From: CAYIFA01 sp964362625
Lineage (GTDB): Bacteria; Patescibacteriota; Minisyncoccia; 1-14-0-10-42-19
Assembly: GCA_964362625.1 (NCBI GenBank)
Contig: CAYIFA010000001.1
Location: forward strand, 3,967-67,966
DNA: 64,000 nucleotides
Reading direction: 5' to 3'
The notes below the pieces were generated by a model. That model saw nothing but the letters and a program-made list of their open reading frames with translations, searched no databases and was not told where the DNA came from. Made by a program: the position numbers and the translations under genes. Each line of letters starts with the position of its first letter. The first letter of the stretch is position 1. Shown piece after piece: positions 15,458-25,122 of the stretch.

Positions 15458-16372
15458 TTAGAGAGCGGTCCAGCCGCCGTCGACAACTAGGGTCGAGCCA
15501 GTCATGTAGCGGCTCGCTTCTGAAACCAAAAACAGGATTGCGCCGTTGTAATCATCCGAGTTAGCCATCCGCTTCAGCGGAGTCCGCTGCACGTATTCGG
15601 CGATAAAACGCGGATCTTGATTTTCTTTTACACCACCTGGCGCCAAAGTGTTTACCCGGATATTCAACCTATGGTAGCCGCAATAACCGGCAAGCCATCT
15701 GGTGAAATTCAGCACTCCGGATTTGGCAACGCTATACCCAACCGGTTTGTTGTAATCAATATCGCCATCAGCTCGGCGAAAATCATAAATTGACTGATCC
15801 GGACTAACTAATCCGTAAGTAGAAGAAATATTTACGATTTTGGCCCACTTGTCTTTGGCAATTTTCCCTGACTCGCGAGCAGACCGAAAATTCCTGATAA
15901 ACTCCTGGCTCACCAAAAACATTCCGGTCAGATGAGAATCCAGAACTGCGTGCCAAGTTTCTTCGGAATAATTTTCAAACAGGCCATTATCCGATGCCGG
16001 CGCGTCAGGACGAGAATCCATGCCGGCATTATTGATAAGAATTGTAGGAGTACCGCGTTCCGCTTCCTCCATCCATTTAAAAAAACCTTGAATTTCTTTT
16101 CTATTGGTAATGTCGCACGTCCAAGCTTGTCCCGCCATCCAATGACCGAGCCCGCACATTTCGCGAGCCAACTTCGCTACGTCATCGGCAAAATGATCCT
16201 TAAGGTCTAAAGCGACTACATTTGCCCCGGCTTTCATGAGCGTCATAACATACTGACTCCCCAATAAGCCCATCCCGCCAGTTACAATCGCAACTTCGCC
16301 GTCCAAGTTAAACAATTTGTCAAAAAACGCATGCTGTATATCATTCCGGCTCTCGGGCCATTCATTGCGCAT
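15458..16372 (-). CDS. Short-chain dehydrogenase/reductase
   Basis: A 304-residue classical SDR using NAD(P). It shows the cofactor motif VTGGMGLLGSQ (about 31-41), the NNAG motif (ILINNAGMDS), the catalytic serine in NISSTYG, and the catalytic YSVAK. LAPGGV and a C-terminal GSTLVVDGGW complete the fold. An insertion of roughly 10-15 residues between the serine and YSVAK (FRRADGDIDYNKP) is unusual. Similar SDRs occur in nonulosonate loci (PtmA-like), so reduction of a keto-sugar is likely. Start ATG 16372 follows GAGGATTTTGC. Confidence 0.9.
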   Translation of the reverse strand: MRNEWPESRNDIQHAFFDKLFNLDGEVAIVTGGMGLLGSQYVMTLMKAGANVVALDLKDHFADDVAKLAREMCGLGHWMAGQAWTCDITNRKEIQGFFKWMEEAERGTPTILINNAGMDSRPDAPASDNGLFENYSEETWHAVLDSHLTGMFLVSQEFIRNFRSARESGKIAKDKWAKIVNISSTYGLVSPDQSIYDFRRADGDIDYNKPVGYSVAKSGVLNFTRWLAGYCGYHRLNIRVNTLAPGGVKENQDPRFIAEYVQRTPLKRMANSDDYNGAILFLVSEASRYMTGSTLVVDGGWTAL

Positions 16373-16577
16373 GCAAAATCCTCATTTTCGATACTATGTG
16401 ATTCTAAAGTAATTGTAGAGGGTGCTAATAAAAAATCAACCCCGTCACTAGAAAATGGCATATTGATGCGCGTTTCTATTGAGGGGCCCACTGAGGATTC
16501 TGGATTAATTAATCGTTACAATGACCCGTGTTAAGAAGAGCGCATCAAAGAAACGCCATGCCATTTTCAGTGCGGGG

Positions 16578-17660
16578 TCAAGACCAAACAATATCTTCGT
16601 GCTTTATAACACCATCTTCGGCAATGTCGGCCTTGGCGGTTTTCCCTACTATCTCGCCAAGCATTCGTGGCTTTAAGCCATAACCCGGGCTTTTGCAGGT
16701 GAGCATTTCGGCGGTTATTTTGGCGCCGGCCGGAATCCGGGTTTTCGCGACAATGCTTTTGGAGTGTTTGTCGCGCGTCGGTTTTTCAACGTCAAAAAGA
16801 AACTTGCCGTATTGGCCCATGGCCTTTTCAATCCGGCGGGTAGACACCACCATGTGCTTGAATTCCACTGGATCAACGCTAACCGTAGCATGATCCGGAC
16901 CCGGCAGATTTTTATCGAGGGTAATATGGCGTTCAACGGTTTTCGCGCCAAGGGTAATTGCGGCAAGTGTCGGCAAAAATCCTTTTTCGTGACCAGAATA
17001 TCCAATTGGCAGTGGATTATATCGTTCTCTTAAAAAGGGGATGGTGGCTAAATTCAAATATTCATCCAAGGTCGGGTAAACCGAAACGCAATGTTTTATG
17101 ATCAGCTGGTTATTATGCTTTAGAATCGTCTCGACTCCTTCATCTAGCTCCTCCAAAGAATGCATGCCGGTTGATAAAATCATTGGCTTGCCTTTTTTGG
17201 CCACATGTTCCAGGAGCGGTAAATTTGAAACGTCGAATGAAGCAATTTTATAAACATCCATCCCGACTTCTTCCAAGAAATCTGCGCTTTTTTTATCAAA
17301 TGGAGTCGCGAAAAATATTGTGCCGAGCTTTTGCGCGTGTTCTTTGAGTTTCAAAAAATTATCCATATCCAACTCCAGGGCCTTCCGATACTCGCCATAG
17401 GTTTTGCCGAAAATCTGGTCCTTAGTTTGTTCTTTATTTTGAAGTTCTTTAGCAAAGACTTCGTCAATAAAACGCTTTTGAAATTTCACCGCATCAGCAC
17501 CGGCTTTTACCGCCTCTTCAATGGTGCGTTTCGCCAAGAAATAGTCGCCATTGTGGTTATTCCCGATTTCAGCAATAAAAAATACCGGCTCGCCTTCGCC
17601 GACAAAGCGACCTCCAATCTTCACTTTCCGCGGCAAATCCTTAAATTTGTCTCGCAACAT
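16578..17660 (-). CDS. N-acetylneuraminate synthase family protein (NeuB), copy 3
   Basis: Third PEP-dependent nonulosonate synthase, 360 residues. The barrel shows FFIAEIGNNHNGD, DAVKFQKR, FFATPFDKK, VYKIASFDVSN, ILSTGM, IIKHCVSVYPT and IGYSGHEKG, followed by TVERHITLDKNLPGPDHA. The C-terminal SAF domain contains VAKTRIPAGAKITAEML. Of the three copies it looks most like canonical NeuB/PseI. About 205 bases separate it from the SDR downstream, where I see no gene. uvrA ends 91 bases upstream, with only a weak short hairpin (GGCAGTTGCC then a T-run) between them. Confidence 0.93.
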   Translation of the reverse strand: MLRDKFKDLPRKVKIGGRFVGEGEPVFFIAEIGNNHNGDYFLAKRTIEEAVKAGADAVKFQKRFIDEVFAKELQNKEQTKDQIFGKTYGEYRKALELDMDNFLKLKEHAQKLGTIFFATPFDKKSADFLEEVGMDVYKIASFDVSNLPLLEHVAKKGKPMILSTGMHSLEELDEGVETILKHNNQLIIKHCVSVYPTLDEYLNLATIPFLRERYNPLPIGYSGHEKGFLPTLAAITLGAKTVERHITLDKNLPGPDHATVSVDPVEFKHMVVSTRRIEKAMGQYGKFLFDVEKPTRDKHSKSIVAKTRIPAGAKITAEMLTCKSPGYGLKPRMLGEIVGKTAKADIAEDGVIKHEDIVWS

Positions 17661-17750
17661 GATTATTCTATATTAAAACAAATAAAAAATGCGGCAACTG
17701 CCTTAACTAGAACGCAATAATATCGCCTATAAGTAAAGCCTCTGGCGCAT

Positions 17751-20594
17751 TCATCGCGCGAGCCATTGGCCGGTATATGATTTTTTGTTTTTGGCAATTT
17801 CAGACGGTATCCCGCAAGCTACAACTTCGCCGCCTTTACTGCCCCCCTCCGGGCCGAGATCAATCAGCCAATCGGCATTGCGCAAAATATCCAAGTTATG
17901 CTCAATAACTAAAACAGTGTTACCTTTATCAACCAGTGCCGCAAGCACGGTCAAAAGTTTTTGGATGTCATCAAAATGCAAACCGGTGGTGGGCTCATCT
18001 AATATATACATTGTTTTACCGGTGGATTTTTTGGCCAGCTCCGTCGCCAATTTCACCCGTTGGGCCTCGCCTCCGGAGAGTGTCGTTGCTGATTGCCCGA
18101 GTTTCATATAGCCAAGACCGACTTGCACAAGGGTCTCTATTTTAATTTTGATTTGCGGAATTTTTTTGAAAAATTCAAGCGACTCCTCGATAGTCATCTC
18201 CAAAACTTCGGCGATGTTTTTCCCGTCGTAATGTATAGACAGGGCCTCGCGATTATAACGGAGTCCAGCACACTCCTCGCACGGCACGTAAATATCCGGC
18301 AAAAAATACATTTCTATTTTTTTGACGCCTTGTCCTTCGCAGGCCTCGCACCGGCCGCCCTTTACGTTAAAACTGAAGCGGCCGGCCTTATAGCCACGGG
18401 CTCGCGCGTCATGCGTTTTTGAAAACAAATCTCGGATCACCGCGAACGCTCCGGTATAGGTTGCCGGATTGGACCTAGGAGTGCGTCCGATCGGCGACTG
18501 ATCCACCACCACTACTTTATCCAAATTATGAACGCCTTCTATTGTTTTGTGCTTGCCCGGCGTTTCTCGCGAGCCGTAAAAATGCTGCATCAATGCCTTG
18601 GCTAAAATATCGTTTACCAAAGTTGACTTGCCCGATCCGGAGACTCCGGAAACGCAAACCAGCATGCCAAGCGGAATTTCCGCGTCTATATTTTTTAAAT
18701 TATGTTCGCTCGCCCCGCGTATCTTCAACTTGGCTATTTTACTTTTTTCGATTTGCCTGTTTGCAACTTTAACCTCCCTCTTTCCTGAGATATATTCCCC
18801 GGTCAAAGTATCCGCCTTCTTCAATTGCTCGTAAGTGCCCTCAAACACCACGCGGCCGCCATGCCTACCGGCTCCCGGCCCAAGATCCACTATCCAGTCC
18901 GCTTCCTCCATTGTTTCTCTATCGTGTTCAACCACAATGACACTGTTGCCCAGATCCCGAAGCTTCTTTAAGGTGGTAATCAGCCGCGAATGATCCCGCG
19001 AATGCAAACCAATGGAAGGTTCGTCCAAAACATACATTACGCCTGCCAAGCCGGAGCCGATTTGCGTTGCAAGTCGTACCCGCTGGGCCTCCCCTCCGGC
19101 AAGCGTAGTTGATTCGCGGTCAAGCGAGATATAATCCAGCCCGACATCAGTCAAAAATTCCAGACGCCGCGATATTTCTTTAAGCAAAGGTTCGGCGATT
19201 TTCGAATTTTCTTTTTCTTTTCTAACTTCGACGGCGACAGTTTTAATAAATCCGATCGCGCCATCAGAAGATAACCGTGAAACTTCAGCAATGTTTTTCC
19301 CGCCCACCGTAACGGCCAGCGCCTCTCTTTTAAGACGGAGCCCGAGACAATCTGGGCACTCCCGAACATTCATGTAACGTTCTATTTCGGCCCGAGTCCA
19401 TTCGGAGTCGGTCTCGCGCCACCTGCGCTCCAGGTTGCCAATCACGCCCTCAAAGCCATCAGGATTATTCGCCCGCTCGCCACGCAAAATCAATTCAAGC
19501 ATTTTAGGAGAAAGATTTTTTACCGGTTCATAGAGAGAGAATTTATGGCGTTTGGCCAAATCTTCCATAATCCACCAATACCATGATTGGCGGCCGACCC
19601 GATGCGAAGCTCTGGACCATGGCTGGATCGCGCCTTCGGCAATGGTAAGATTTTTATTCGGGATGACAAGATCCGGATCAACTTCCAGCTGGTTGCCAAG
19701 CCCGGTACAACGCGCGCAGGCCCCGTATGGACTGTTAAAAGAAAAAAGCCGCGGTTCTATTGGCGGCAACGAAACATGGCAATTGGGACAAGCGAAATTC
19801 TCCGAAAATAATGTTTCCTTTAAAACCTTCTCCTGATTTTTGAGATCAACTCCGATAACTTGTGCGATACCTCCGGCCAGGGTCAAAGCGGTTTCAAGTG
19901 AATCATGAAGCCGCGAGCGCTCAGTGGATTTATCGATAATCAGTCTATCCACCACTACTTCAATGGAATGCTTTTTTTTCGGGTCAAGCGGCAAATCAAC
20001 TGCTTCTTCTATACGCATTACTCCTCCGTTCATGCGAACTCGCAAATAACCCTGCTTCTGAATACTTTCAAGGATTTTTTTGTGCTCCCCTTTCCGAGAT
20101 CTGACAACAGGCGCGGCGATCAAGGCAATAGTGTCTTTAAAATTTTTGATAACCTGCCAAATCATCTGGTCAATGGTTTGCTTTTTAACGGCACGCCCGC
20201 ATTCCGGACAGTGCGGCTCACCTACACGCGCATAAAGTATCCGGAGATAATCATGTATCTCGGTGATTGTTCCGACAGTAGAGCGAGGATTTTTCGCGAT
20301 GGAGCGCTGGCTGATGGCAATTGCCGGAGATAAACCGGATATTTCATCGGCATCCGGTTTGTCCTTAACGCCTAAAAATTGCCGGGCGTAACTGGAAAGC
20401 GACTCCACGAATCTGCGTTCGGCTTCAGCGTAGAGCGTGTCAAAGGCGAGAGATGATTTACCGGATCCGGAAAGCCCAGTTATAACCACCAGCGAGTTAC
20501 GCGGGATGTCAAGCGATATGTTTTTCAGATTATGCACCCGCGCTCCTTTGACGCGAATGTAATCATTGGATTCTTTTTTGGAAATACCGGCCAT
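17751..20594 (-). CDS. uvrA: Excinuclease ABC subunit A
   Basis: UvrA is the damage-sensing ATPase of nucleotide excision repair. The 947-residue protein has full family length. It has two ABC modules: Walker A sites GLSGSGKSS (about residue 38) and GVSGSGKST, and ABC signatures TLAGGEAQRVRLA and TLSGGEAQRVKLA. The zinc-binding cysteine pairs include CPECGRAV, CPNC, CPDC, CEAC and CEEC. UVR-interaction features are intact. It is a housekeeping gene embedded in the glycan locus with its own promoter, so it is probably transcribed independently. Start ATG 20594. Confidence 0.97.
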   Translation of the reverse strand: MAGISKKESNDYIRVKGARVHNLKNISLDIPRNSLVVITGLSGSGKSSLAFDTLYAEAERRFVESLSSYARQFLGVKDKPDADEISGLSPAIAISQRSIAKNPRSTVGTITEIHDYLRILYARVGEPHCPECGRAVKKQTIDQMIWQVIKNFKDTIALIAAPVVRSRKGEHKKILESIQKQGYLRVRMNGGVMRIEEAVDLPLDPKKKHSIEVVVDRLIIDKSTERSRLHDSLETALTLAGGIAQVIGVDLKNQEKVLKETLFSENFACPNCHVSLPPIEPRLFSFNSPYGACARCTGLGNQLEVDPDLVIPNKNLTIAEGAIQPWSRASHRVGRQSWYWWIMEDLAKRHKFSLYEPVKNLSPKMLELILRGERANNPDGFEGVIGNLERRWRETDSEWTRAEIERYMNVRECPDCLGLRLKREALAVTVGGKNIAEVSRLSSDGAIGFIKTVAVEVRKEKENSKIAEPLLKEISRRLEFLTDVGLDYISLDRESTTLAGGEAQRVRLATQIGSGLAGVMYVLDEPSIGLHSRDHSRLITTLKKLRDLGNSVIVVEHDRETMEEADWIVDLGPGAGRHGGRVVFEGTYEQLKKADTLTGEYISGKREVKVANRQIEKSKIAKLKIRGASEHNLKNIDAEIPLGMLVCVSGVSGSGKSTLVNDILAKALMQHFYGSRETPGKHKTIEGVHNLDKVVVVDQSPIGRTPRSNPATYTGAFAVIRDLFSKTHDARARGYKAGRFSFNVKGGRCEACEGQGVKKIEMYFLPDIYVPCEECAGLRYNREALSIHYDGKNIAEVLEMTIEESLEFFKKIPQIKIKIETLVQVGLGYMKLGQSATTLSGGEAQRVKLATELAKKSTGKTMYILDEPTTGLHFDDIQKLLTVLAALVDKGNTVLVIEHNLDILRNADWLIDLGPEGGSKGGEVVACGIPSEIAKNKKSYTGQWLAR

Positions 20595-20610
20595 CTTTTT
20601 TTAATATTTC

Positions 20611-20639
20611 AGTATACTCATCAGTCAAGGGCTAGTCAA
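20611..20639 (-). promoter_or_regulatory. uvrA promoter
   Basis: Minus-strand TTGACT (20634-20639) and TATACT (20611-20616) are 17 bases apart, placing the transcript start about 10 bases before the ATG. No LexA-type palindrome was noticed. Confidence 0.7.
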
Positions 20640-20680
20640 TGGCGCGCCCCACTATGCGTTATGTACTGCCGGCTCTCCGA

Positions 20681-22039
20681 TTAATTCATATTCTCCAGTA
20701 TGAATCTTCCGATTCTTTCCCCGGATTTGCCGTCCAAATAAGCGCACTGCCGGCTTACAAGGATTTGCCGCTTTTCGCGATCAAGAGACGGATTATTAAG
20801 ATAAACATTAACCCATTTCACTAACTCATCTTCATTCGCTACCAGCCGAATCCCGCCGGTAACCAAAGCCTGCGCGTAATGGCGTTTTACATAGTGACGG
20901 CGCGGGCTCGGCTTTCCCGGCGTATCTTCACCCACATCAAAATTGATATTAATAACCGGCTTATCAAATACCGCCGCATCAATACTAATGGAAGAAGCAT
21001 AACATACCATAACCGACATGTAATAAAGAGAGTCTGAAAGATGTCTAAGCTCCTCTCCGGTCATATCCCAGTCATTGCCTTTATTTTTTGAAAAGCGCTC
21101 GCCGGGGAATTCATAAACCACTCCCGGAAGTCTACGGAATTTGCTGGCTTCGACTTCGTCATTTGGCGGACAACGCACCAAAATAGAAACCTTTTCAGCG
21201 AATCTCTTTTGTTCATTCAGGCGGCTTAGCAATTCGATAATTTCCCAATCGGCATTAGAATAGGCCAGCCCAAACGGAGCATAAAGAAGAATTTTACGGC
21301 TGGGGTCCAATCCGAGTTCAGCAAAGAATTTTTCGCGGCTGGCGTACGGCGCGTTAAAATGAAAATCATACTGCGGCAAACCGGAAACAAAAATATCCTC
21401 ATCCAAAACCAAGTCAAATTTTTCAAGATCATTTTTAATGATATTATTAAAGACCACGCACTTATCGGGCAAGAGCCGCAAGATGCAGCGACTGGTCGTC
21501 CGATCCCACGAATTAATTAATCCTATACTCTTTATCATGCGCCGTTTTGCCTCTCTCAACATATGAACTTCAGTATCATCGAAAAGATTAGCTAGAAATA
21601 CCAAATCAGGGCGATATTCATCAAAATAGCGCGCGAAAATATTATTTTTAACCAGCAGATAATCAAGGTAGCGAAACATCCTGACAGCGAATGGGCGGGC
21701 GAGAATTGCGTTTACAATATCTCCTAATTTATAAAAAAGATAATTCCGGCGCTTTTCATAAAGCAACCGCCGCCAAAGATCGGTTGATTCGGTACGTAAT
21801 AGTGTAAATTTTAAGCGCATAAACCACTTGTCAGATCCGCTTATCTCCGGAAAATTGACCGTTTCACAAATTACTCTAGAGGTGGCAAACTCTTTTCTAT
21901 AGTTATCCGCCCGGTTTCGATCTTTAGTAAACAGGACTACCCGCACATCTGGGTCGCCGAGAATTGTTTTTAAAACATCTGTACGCAAAAGATTCTTAGC
22001 TTCCACCCCTTCAAAAATTGTAATAAAAATTGTTTTCAT
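20681..22039 (-). CDS. GT-B-like surface-glycan transferase (family uncertain)
   Basis: The protein, 452 residues from ATG 22039 (a TTG three codons earlier is less likely), is soluble and rich in basic residues in its first half. The second half resembles the CDP-glycerol glycerophosphotransferase/GT-B superfamily: KILLYAPFGLAYSN, SILVRCPPND, and the donor-binding loop YYMSVMVCYASSISIDAAVF followed by DKPVININFD. PRRHYVKRHYAQA precedes a C-terminal helix. I cannot assign donor or acceptor. It lies between uvrA and an SDR gene and faces a putative antisense-side small RNA at 22108. Confidence 0.6.
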   Translation of the reverse strand: MKTIFITIFEGVEAKNLLRTDVLKTILGDPDVRVVLFTKDRNRADNYRKEFATSRVICETVNFPEISGSDKWFMRLKFTLLRTESTDLWRRLLYEKRRNYLFYKLGDIVNAILARPFAVRMFRYLDYLLVKNNIFARYFDEYRPDLVFLANLFDDTEVHMLREAKRRMIKSIGLINSWDRTTSRCILRLLPDKCVVFNNIIKNDLEKFDLVLDEDIFVSGLPQYDFHFNAPYASREKFFAELGLDPSRKILLYAPFGLAYSNADWEIIELLSRLNEQKRFAEKVSILVRCPPNDEVEASKFRRLPGVVYEFPGERFSKNKGNDWDMTGEELRHLSDSLYYMSVMVCYASSISIDAAVFDKPVININFDVGEDTPGKPSPRRHYVKRHYAQALVTGGIRLVANEDELVKWVNVYLNNPSLDREKRQILVSRQCAYLDGKSGERIGRFILENMN

Positions 22040-22073
22040 AAGAGTCAATTGAACGAAAGTTCGATATTTTTCC

Positions 22074-22101
22074 TTGACAACATTTGTATATTTGCTATTA
22101 T
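22074..22101 (+). promoter_or_regulatory. Plus-strand promoter with no gene downstream
   Basis: TTGACA (22074-22079), 16 bases, then TATTAT (22096-22101) preceded by TG, an extended -10. All protein genes around it are on the minus strand. The start predicted near 22108 would produce the short hairpin RNA listed next. Confidence 0.6.
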
Positions 22102-22107
22102 GATAAT

Positions 22108-22164
22108 ATCCATATGAAAAAGCACGGCGTATGCGGCGCGTCCCTACGCAGTGCTTTTTCTTTT
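22108..22164 (+). ncRNA. Putative small hairpin RNA / bidirectional terminator
   Basis: AAAAAGCAC (22117-22125) pairs with GTGCTTTTT (22151-22159), and GCGTA with TACGC inside, leaving a 13-base loop. On the plus strand the stem ends in CTTTTTCTTTTT. With the promoter at 22074 a transcript of about 55 bases is predicted. The same hairpin is followed by a T-run on the minus strand, so it also ends the operon whose last gene stops at 22257. RNA identity is inference only. Confidence 0.45.
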
Positions 22165-22256
22165 TGCCAGCTTATTGGTGCCCTTATAAACATTTTGGCT
22201 GTCGATAAAAGCAAAATTATTTTCTTCTTTTTTCATAATGTTCATAATCAAAATTT

Positions 22257-23201
22257 TTATGCGCGATCCATTATTAACCAGTCAACGGTTTTAGCCAGGC
22301 CCTTATCTAAATCATATTTGGGCCGCCAGTTAAATTTTGAAAATGTCTTGGCCATATCTGCCTGCCATTTATCGCTATCGTAGTGAACCGGCGGGAAGGC
22401 GCCCCAATTTATTTTACTTTTTGAACCGGTGATTTCGAGAATTTTATCCGCCAAATCTCCGAACGAAGTTTTTGTGCCGCTGCCCGCGTTAAAAATTTCG
22501 CCCTTGAGGTTACCGGCTTTACCGGCAGCCTCAAGATATAACTCTATTATGTCATCAACGTAAATAAAATCCCTTACTATTGATGGTTCGGTAAGATTAA
22601 TTTCTTGATCGTGAATGGCCCGGTAAATCATATTATAAATCAACCGTCCTTTCTGAATGGCGGGGCCATATGGGGTGAATATGCGAAACGTAAGAATCGG
22701 CTTATTTTTTGTTCGCGCTATGGCTTGGCCATATAATGTCTCTGCAAGCTTAGTTATGCTGTATAGCTCTGCCGGTTCGCAAACATCCGATTCTTTAATG
22801 GGCCGATCTTTAAGGCCGCATTCTGAAAACGAACCCGTATTTATAAAATATTCATAATCTACACTATCTAGGGCATCAATAAGATTGGCGCTACCTATTA
22901 TATTAGTCCGGATTACTTCTTCATTCGGGGCCCGGACTCCGCTCATAATAGTGGAGGTTGCCAGATGAAAAATCCCTTGCGGGTTTATTTTTTTTACGGT
23001 TTTTCTTAGAAATTCCGCGTCCGCCAGATCGCCGAAATAAACTTTGAGCCGAGGCAATAAATTATTAATGCGCCATGGATCTGACTTCTCTCGCAGTATT
23101 ACGTGAACTTCATTCCCGCCCTCTATCAATTTCTGGGTTAAATGTGAGCCGATAAAGCCGCCTGCCCCGGTTATCAATATTTTTTGAGTTTTGTTTATCA
23201 T
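22257..23201 (-). CDS. NAD-dependent epimerase/dehydratase (extended SDR)
   Basis: A 314-residue nucleotide-sugar SDR. It has the cofactor motif ITGAGGFIGSHL, FHLATSTIMSG, the catalytic serine region FINTGSFSECG, and the catalytic pair in LYSITKLAETLYG, so the active site is complete. VRDFIYVDDIIELYLEA and FNAGSGTKTS are usual for GalE/RmlD-like enzymes. It most resembles sugar reductases or epimerases of the CDP/dTDP type. It is the last gene of the asnB-GT-cupin-rmlB-GT operon; its ATG directly follows the stop of the preceding gene. Confidence 0.88.
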   Translation of the reverse strand: MINKTQKILITGAGGFIGSHLTQKLIEGGNEVHVILREKSDPWRINNLLPRLKVYFGDLADAEFLRKTVKKINPQGIFHLATSTIMSGVRAPNEEVIRTNIIGSANLIDALDSVDYEYFINTGSFSECGLKDRPIKESDVCEPAELYSITKLAETLYGQAIARTKNKPILTFRIFTPYGPAIQKGRLIYNMIYRAIHDQEINLTEPSIVRDFIYVDDIIELYLEAAGKAGNLKGEIFNAGSGTKTSFGDLADKILEITGSKSKINWGAFPPVHYDSDKWQADMAKTFSKFNWRPKYDLDKGLAKTVDWLIMDRA

Positions 23202-24137
23202 TTAACTAACCGGAAAGAGTTTGCCGATAACCGCAAGTTCGTCTTTTATATTGCGCCGCTCCTTATTCCGGTTGGCATTAAGATGAACCGCAAATGGCCT
23301 CCCCCGCCACACATATTCTTCCCATCCAAAAGAAGCCGCGTCGGGATACCCGAGTTCGGCGAAAGACGTTTCGGAATAATAACCGGGTTTTTTCGGCGCA
23401 TAGCTAAATCGGTCAGGCAATATTTTTTCCAAAAAAGAAATCGGGTGTTTTGGCTTAAAAACGGGTTTGGCCAAGTCAAACCGGGCGCTTTGCGAAAAAT
23501 GCTTTGATATTCTATAACCCGTATCCCGGGAAATTCTTATCTTGGCGCGTTCTCCCAAAATGGTATTCTGGGCGAACTGCCGAACGCGCTTGTTAACTCT
23601 CTGTAAAAAAGATCTGCCGCCAAATGTATCATTATAACCAGGCCTAAAATCCAACTCCCGGTAGTCAACACGATGCAAATCAATAAAAAAACAGTTTATG
23701 GAAGAAAAGTAGCGATATTTTATTAAACGGGCGGGATGATATGGTGTGCCAAAAAAATGCAATTTTTCTTCAAGCATATGTTCGATAACATCAGCAATCC
23801 ATGCGGGACGCACCAGAAAAAAATCGCTGTCCAAAATAAGGGCGAAGCGCGTTTTTATATGTTCAAGTGTTTTATGAATTCCGGCGGCATGATGATAACT
23901 CCCCCTCATCCAGGAAGATAACCCCTCGGCTTTCGCTTCCCCAGGAACAATAATAAAACCGCTATCCCGATCGTTGGCCGGCACTTTCCCGAGCGAATTA
24001 TCAGCGACTACCCAGGCAAAATCCGCTCCGGGATTCATTTTCTTGGTGAGCAATAAATTAAATTCGAGCAATTCCTTGGTCGCAGTAGTGTGGTATACAG
24101 ATGAAATCGTCAGATCATGAGAAGAGTTGCCGCTCAT
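23202..24137 (-). CDS. Glycosyltransferase family 2-like protein
   Basis: A 311-residue soluble protein with a probable GT-A fold. The N-terminal part has AWVVADNSLGK. Residues about 95-105 contain RFALILDSDFFLVRP, whose DSD is a DxD-like metal motif and is preceded by AAGIHKTLEHIKT. The C-terminal half has no recognised domain. It overlaps the 3' end of the rmlB gene by 23 bases and is adjacent to the SDR gene with no gap. The donor is probably a nucleotide sugar made by the operon, but this is inference. Confidence 0.65.
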   Translation of the reverse strand: MSGNSSHDLTISSVYHTTATKELLEFNLLLTKKMNPGADFAWVVADNSLGKVPANDRDSGFIIVPGEAKAEGLSSWMRGSYHHAAGIHKTLEHIKTRFALILDSDFFLVRPAWIADVIEHMLEEKLHFFGTPYHPARLIKYRYFSSINCFFIDLHRVDYRELDFRPGYNDTFGGRSFLQRVNKRVRQFAQNTILGERAKIRISRDTGYRISKHFSQSARFDLAKPVFKPKHPISFLEKILPDRFSYAPKKPGYYSETSFAELGYPDAASFGWEEYVWRGRPFAVHLNANRNKERRNIKDELAVIGKLFPVS

Positions 24138-25116
24138 CGTTATAAGATGCTGCTATTTTTTTAATCGCATCATTAAAAGTATATTGCGGCGCCCAATTTA
24201 GTTTCTCCCGAATTTTAGATGAATCTAAAGCGTAACGCATATCTTGCCCGGAACGATCTTGTATGAATTCAACGGTGTTATCGTTAAATGGTTTATCGTG
24301 AAGCGCCAGCACGGTACGCGCTACGTGGCTTACCGAATATTCTTCCGGAGAAGAAATATGATAAGTTTCGCCTGTTTCGCCTCTCAGCATTACATCATAA
24401 ATCGCGCGGCAATTATCGCGCACGTATATCCAATTTCTTACCTGTTCGCCGGATCCATGAATTCTTATTTTTGCTCCTTTATTTATCTGCGTTAAGCAAA
24501 AAGATACCAGCTTCTCGGGGTGCTGACGTTCACCGTAATTATTGGTGGTACGGGTAATTATATACGGCAGCCCGTAAGTCCTTCCGAATGACTTTACCAG
24601 CATTTCTGCGGCTGATTTGGTTGCCGAATAAGGATTTGAAGGATTATGCCGGTCGTCTTCTTTAAAATGCCCCTCCTTGATGTCACCGAATACTTCATCG
24701 GTGCTTATATAAATAAAATTTGGCGTTTTGAACTTCCAATCATGCAGCAAATTATGCGTCCTCCCCTTGATCAATAAATTAAGAAGATTGTGAGTTCCGA
24801 GAATGTTGCTTTTTATAAAGACACCGCTCGCATTGATAGAATTATCAACGTGGGATTCGGCGGCAAAGTGGACTATGTAATCCGAATACGGAAGCTCGGT
24901 TAAATCATTGATATCTTTTTTTATAAAGCGGTATTGAGTAGGAAACTGCTTGGAGAAATACTCGCCCAATTTGATATTTGAAGCGTAAGTAATTTTATCT
25001 ATATTTATGACATTGAATCCTTCGCCCAGCATAAGCCGGGCAAAATGACCGCCAATGAAGCCCAGGCCGCCGGTTATTAAAACGGTTTTATTTTTTCTGA
25101 TACCTTGTTCCGGCAT
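24115..25116 (-). CDS. rmlB: dTDP-glucose 4,6-dehydratase
   Basis: RmlB makes dTDP-4-keto-6-deoxyglucose, the branch point to rhamnose and many deoxy- and amino-sugars. The 333-residue protein has ITGGLGFIGGHFARLML, NIDKITYASN, VHFAAESHVDNS, the dehydratase active-site motif YISTDEVFGD, catalytic YSATK, and TRTTNNYGERQHPEKL, all characteristic. A partial RmlC-like cupin lies 6 bases upstream. No dTDP-glucose synthesis gene (rmlA) is in the window. Confidence 0.94.
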   Translation of the reverse strand: MPEQGIRKNKTVLITGGLGFIGGHFARLMLGEGFNVINIDKITYASNIKLGEYFSKQFPTQYRFIKKDINDLTELPYSDYIVHFAAESHVDNSINASGVFIKSNILGTHNLLNLLIKGRTHNLLHDWKFKTPNFIYISTDEVFGDIKEGHFKEDDRHNPSNPYSATKSAAEMLVKSFGRTYGLPYIITRTTNNYGERQHPEKLVSFCLTQINKGAKIRIHGSGEQVRNWIYVRDNCRAIYDVMLRGETGETYHISSPEEYSVSHVARTVLALHDKPFNDNTVEFIQDRSGQDMRYALDSSKIREKLNWAPQYTFNDAIKKIAASYNDERQLFS

Positions 25117-25122
25117 AAAAAA

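Noticed and set aside
16331..16534. A 67-codon plus-strand frame whose end loosely recalls pterin-synthase-type sequence
   Set aside because: No ribosome site or promoter, no metal-binding histidines, and it overlaps the start of the real SDR gene on the other strand.
22084..22383. Plus-strand 99-codon frame starting in the hairpin region
   Set aside because: It has no ribosome site, runs through the terminator and overlaps the SDR gene antisense; composition is not protein-like.
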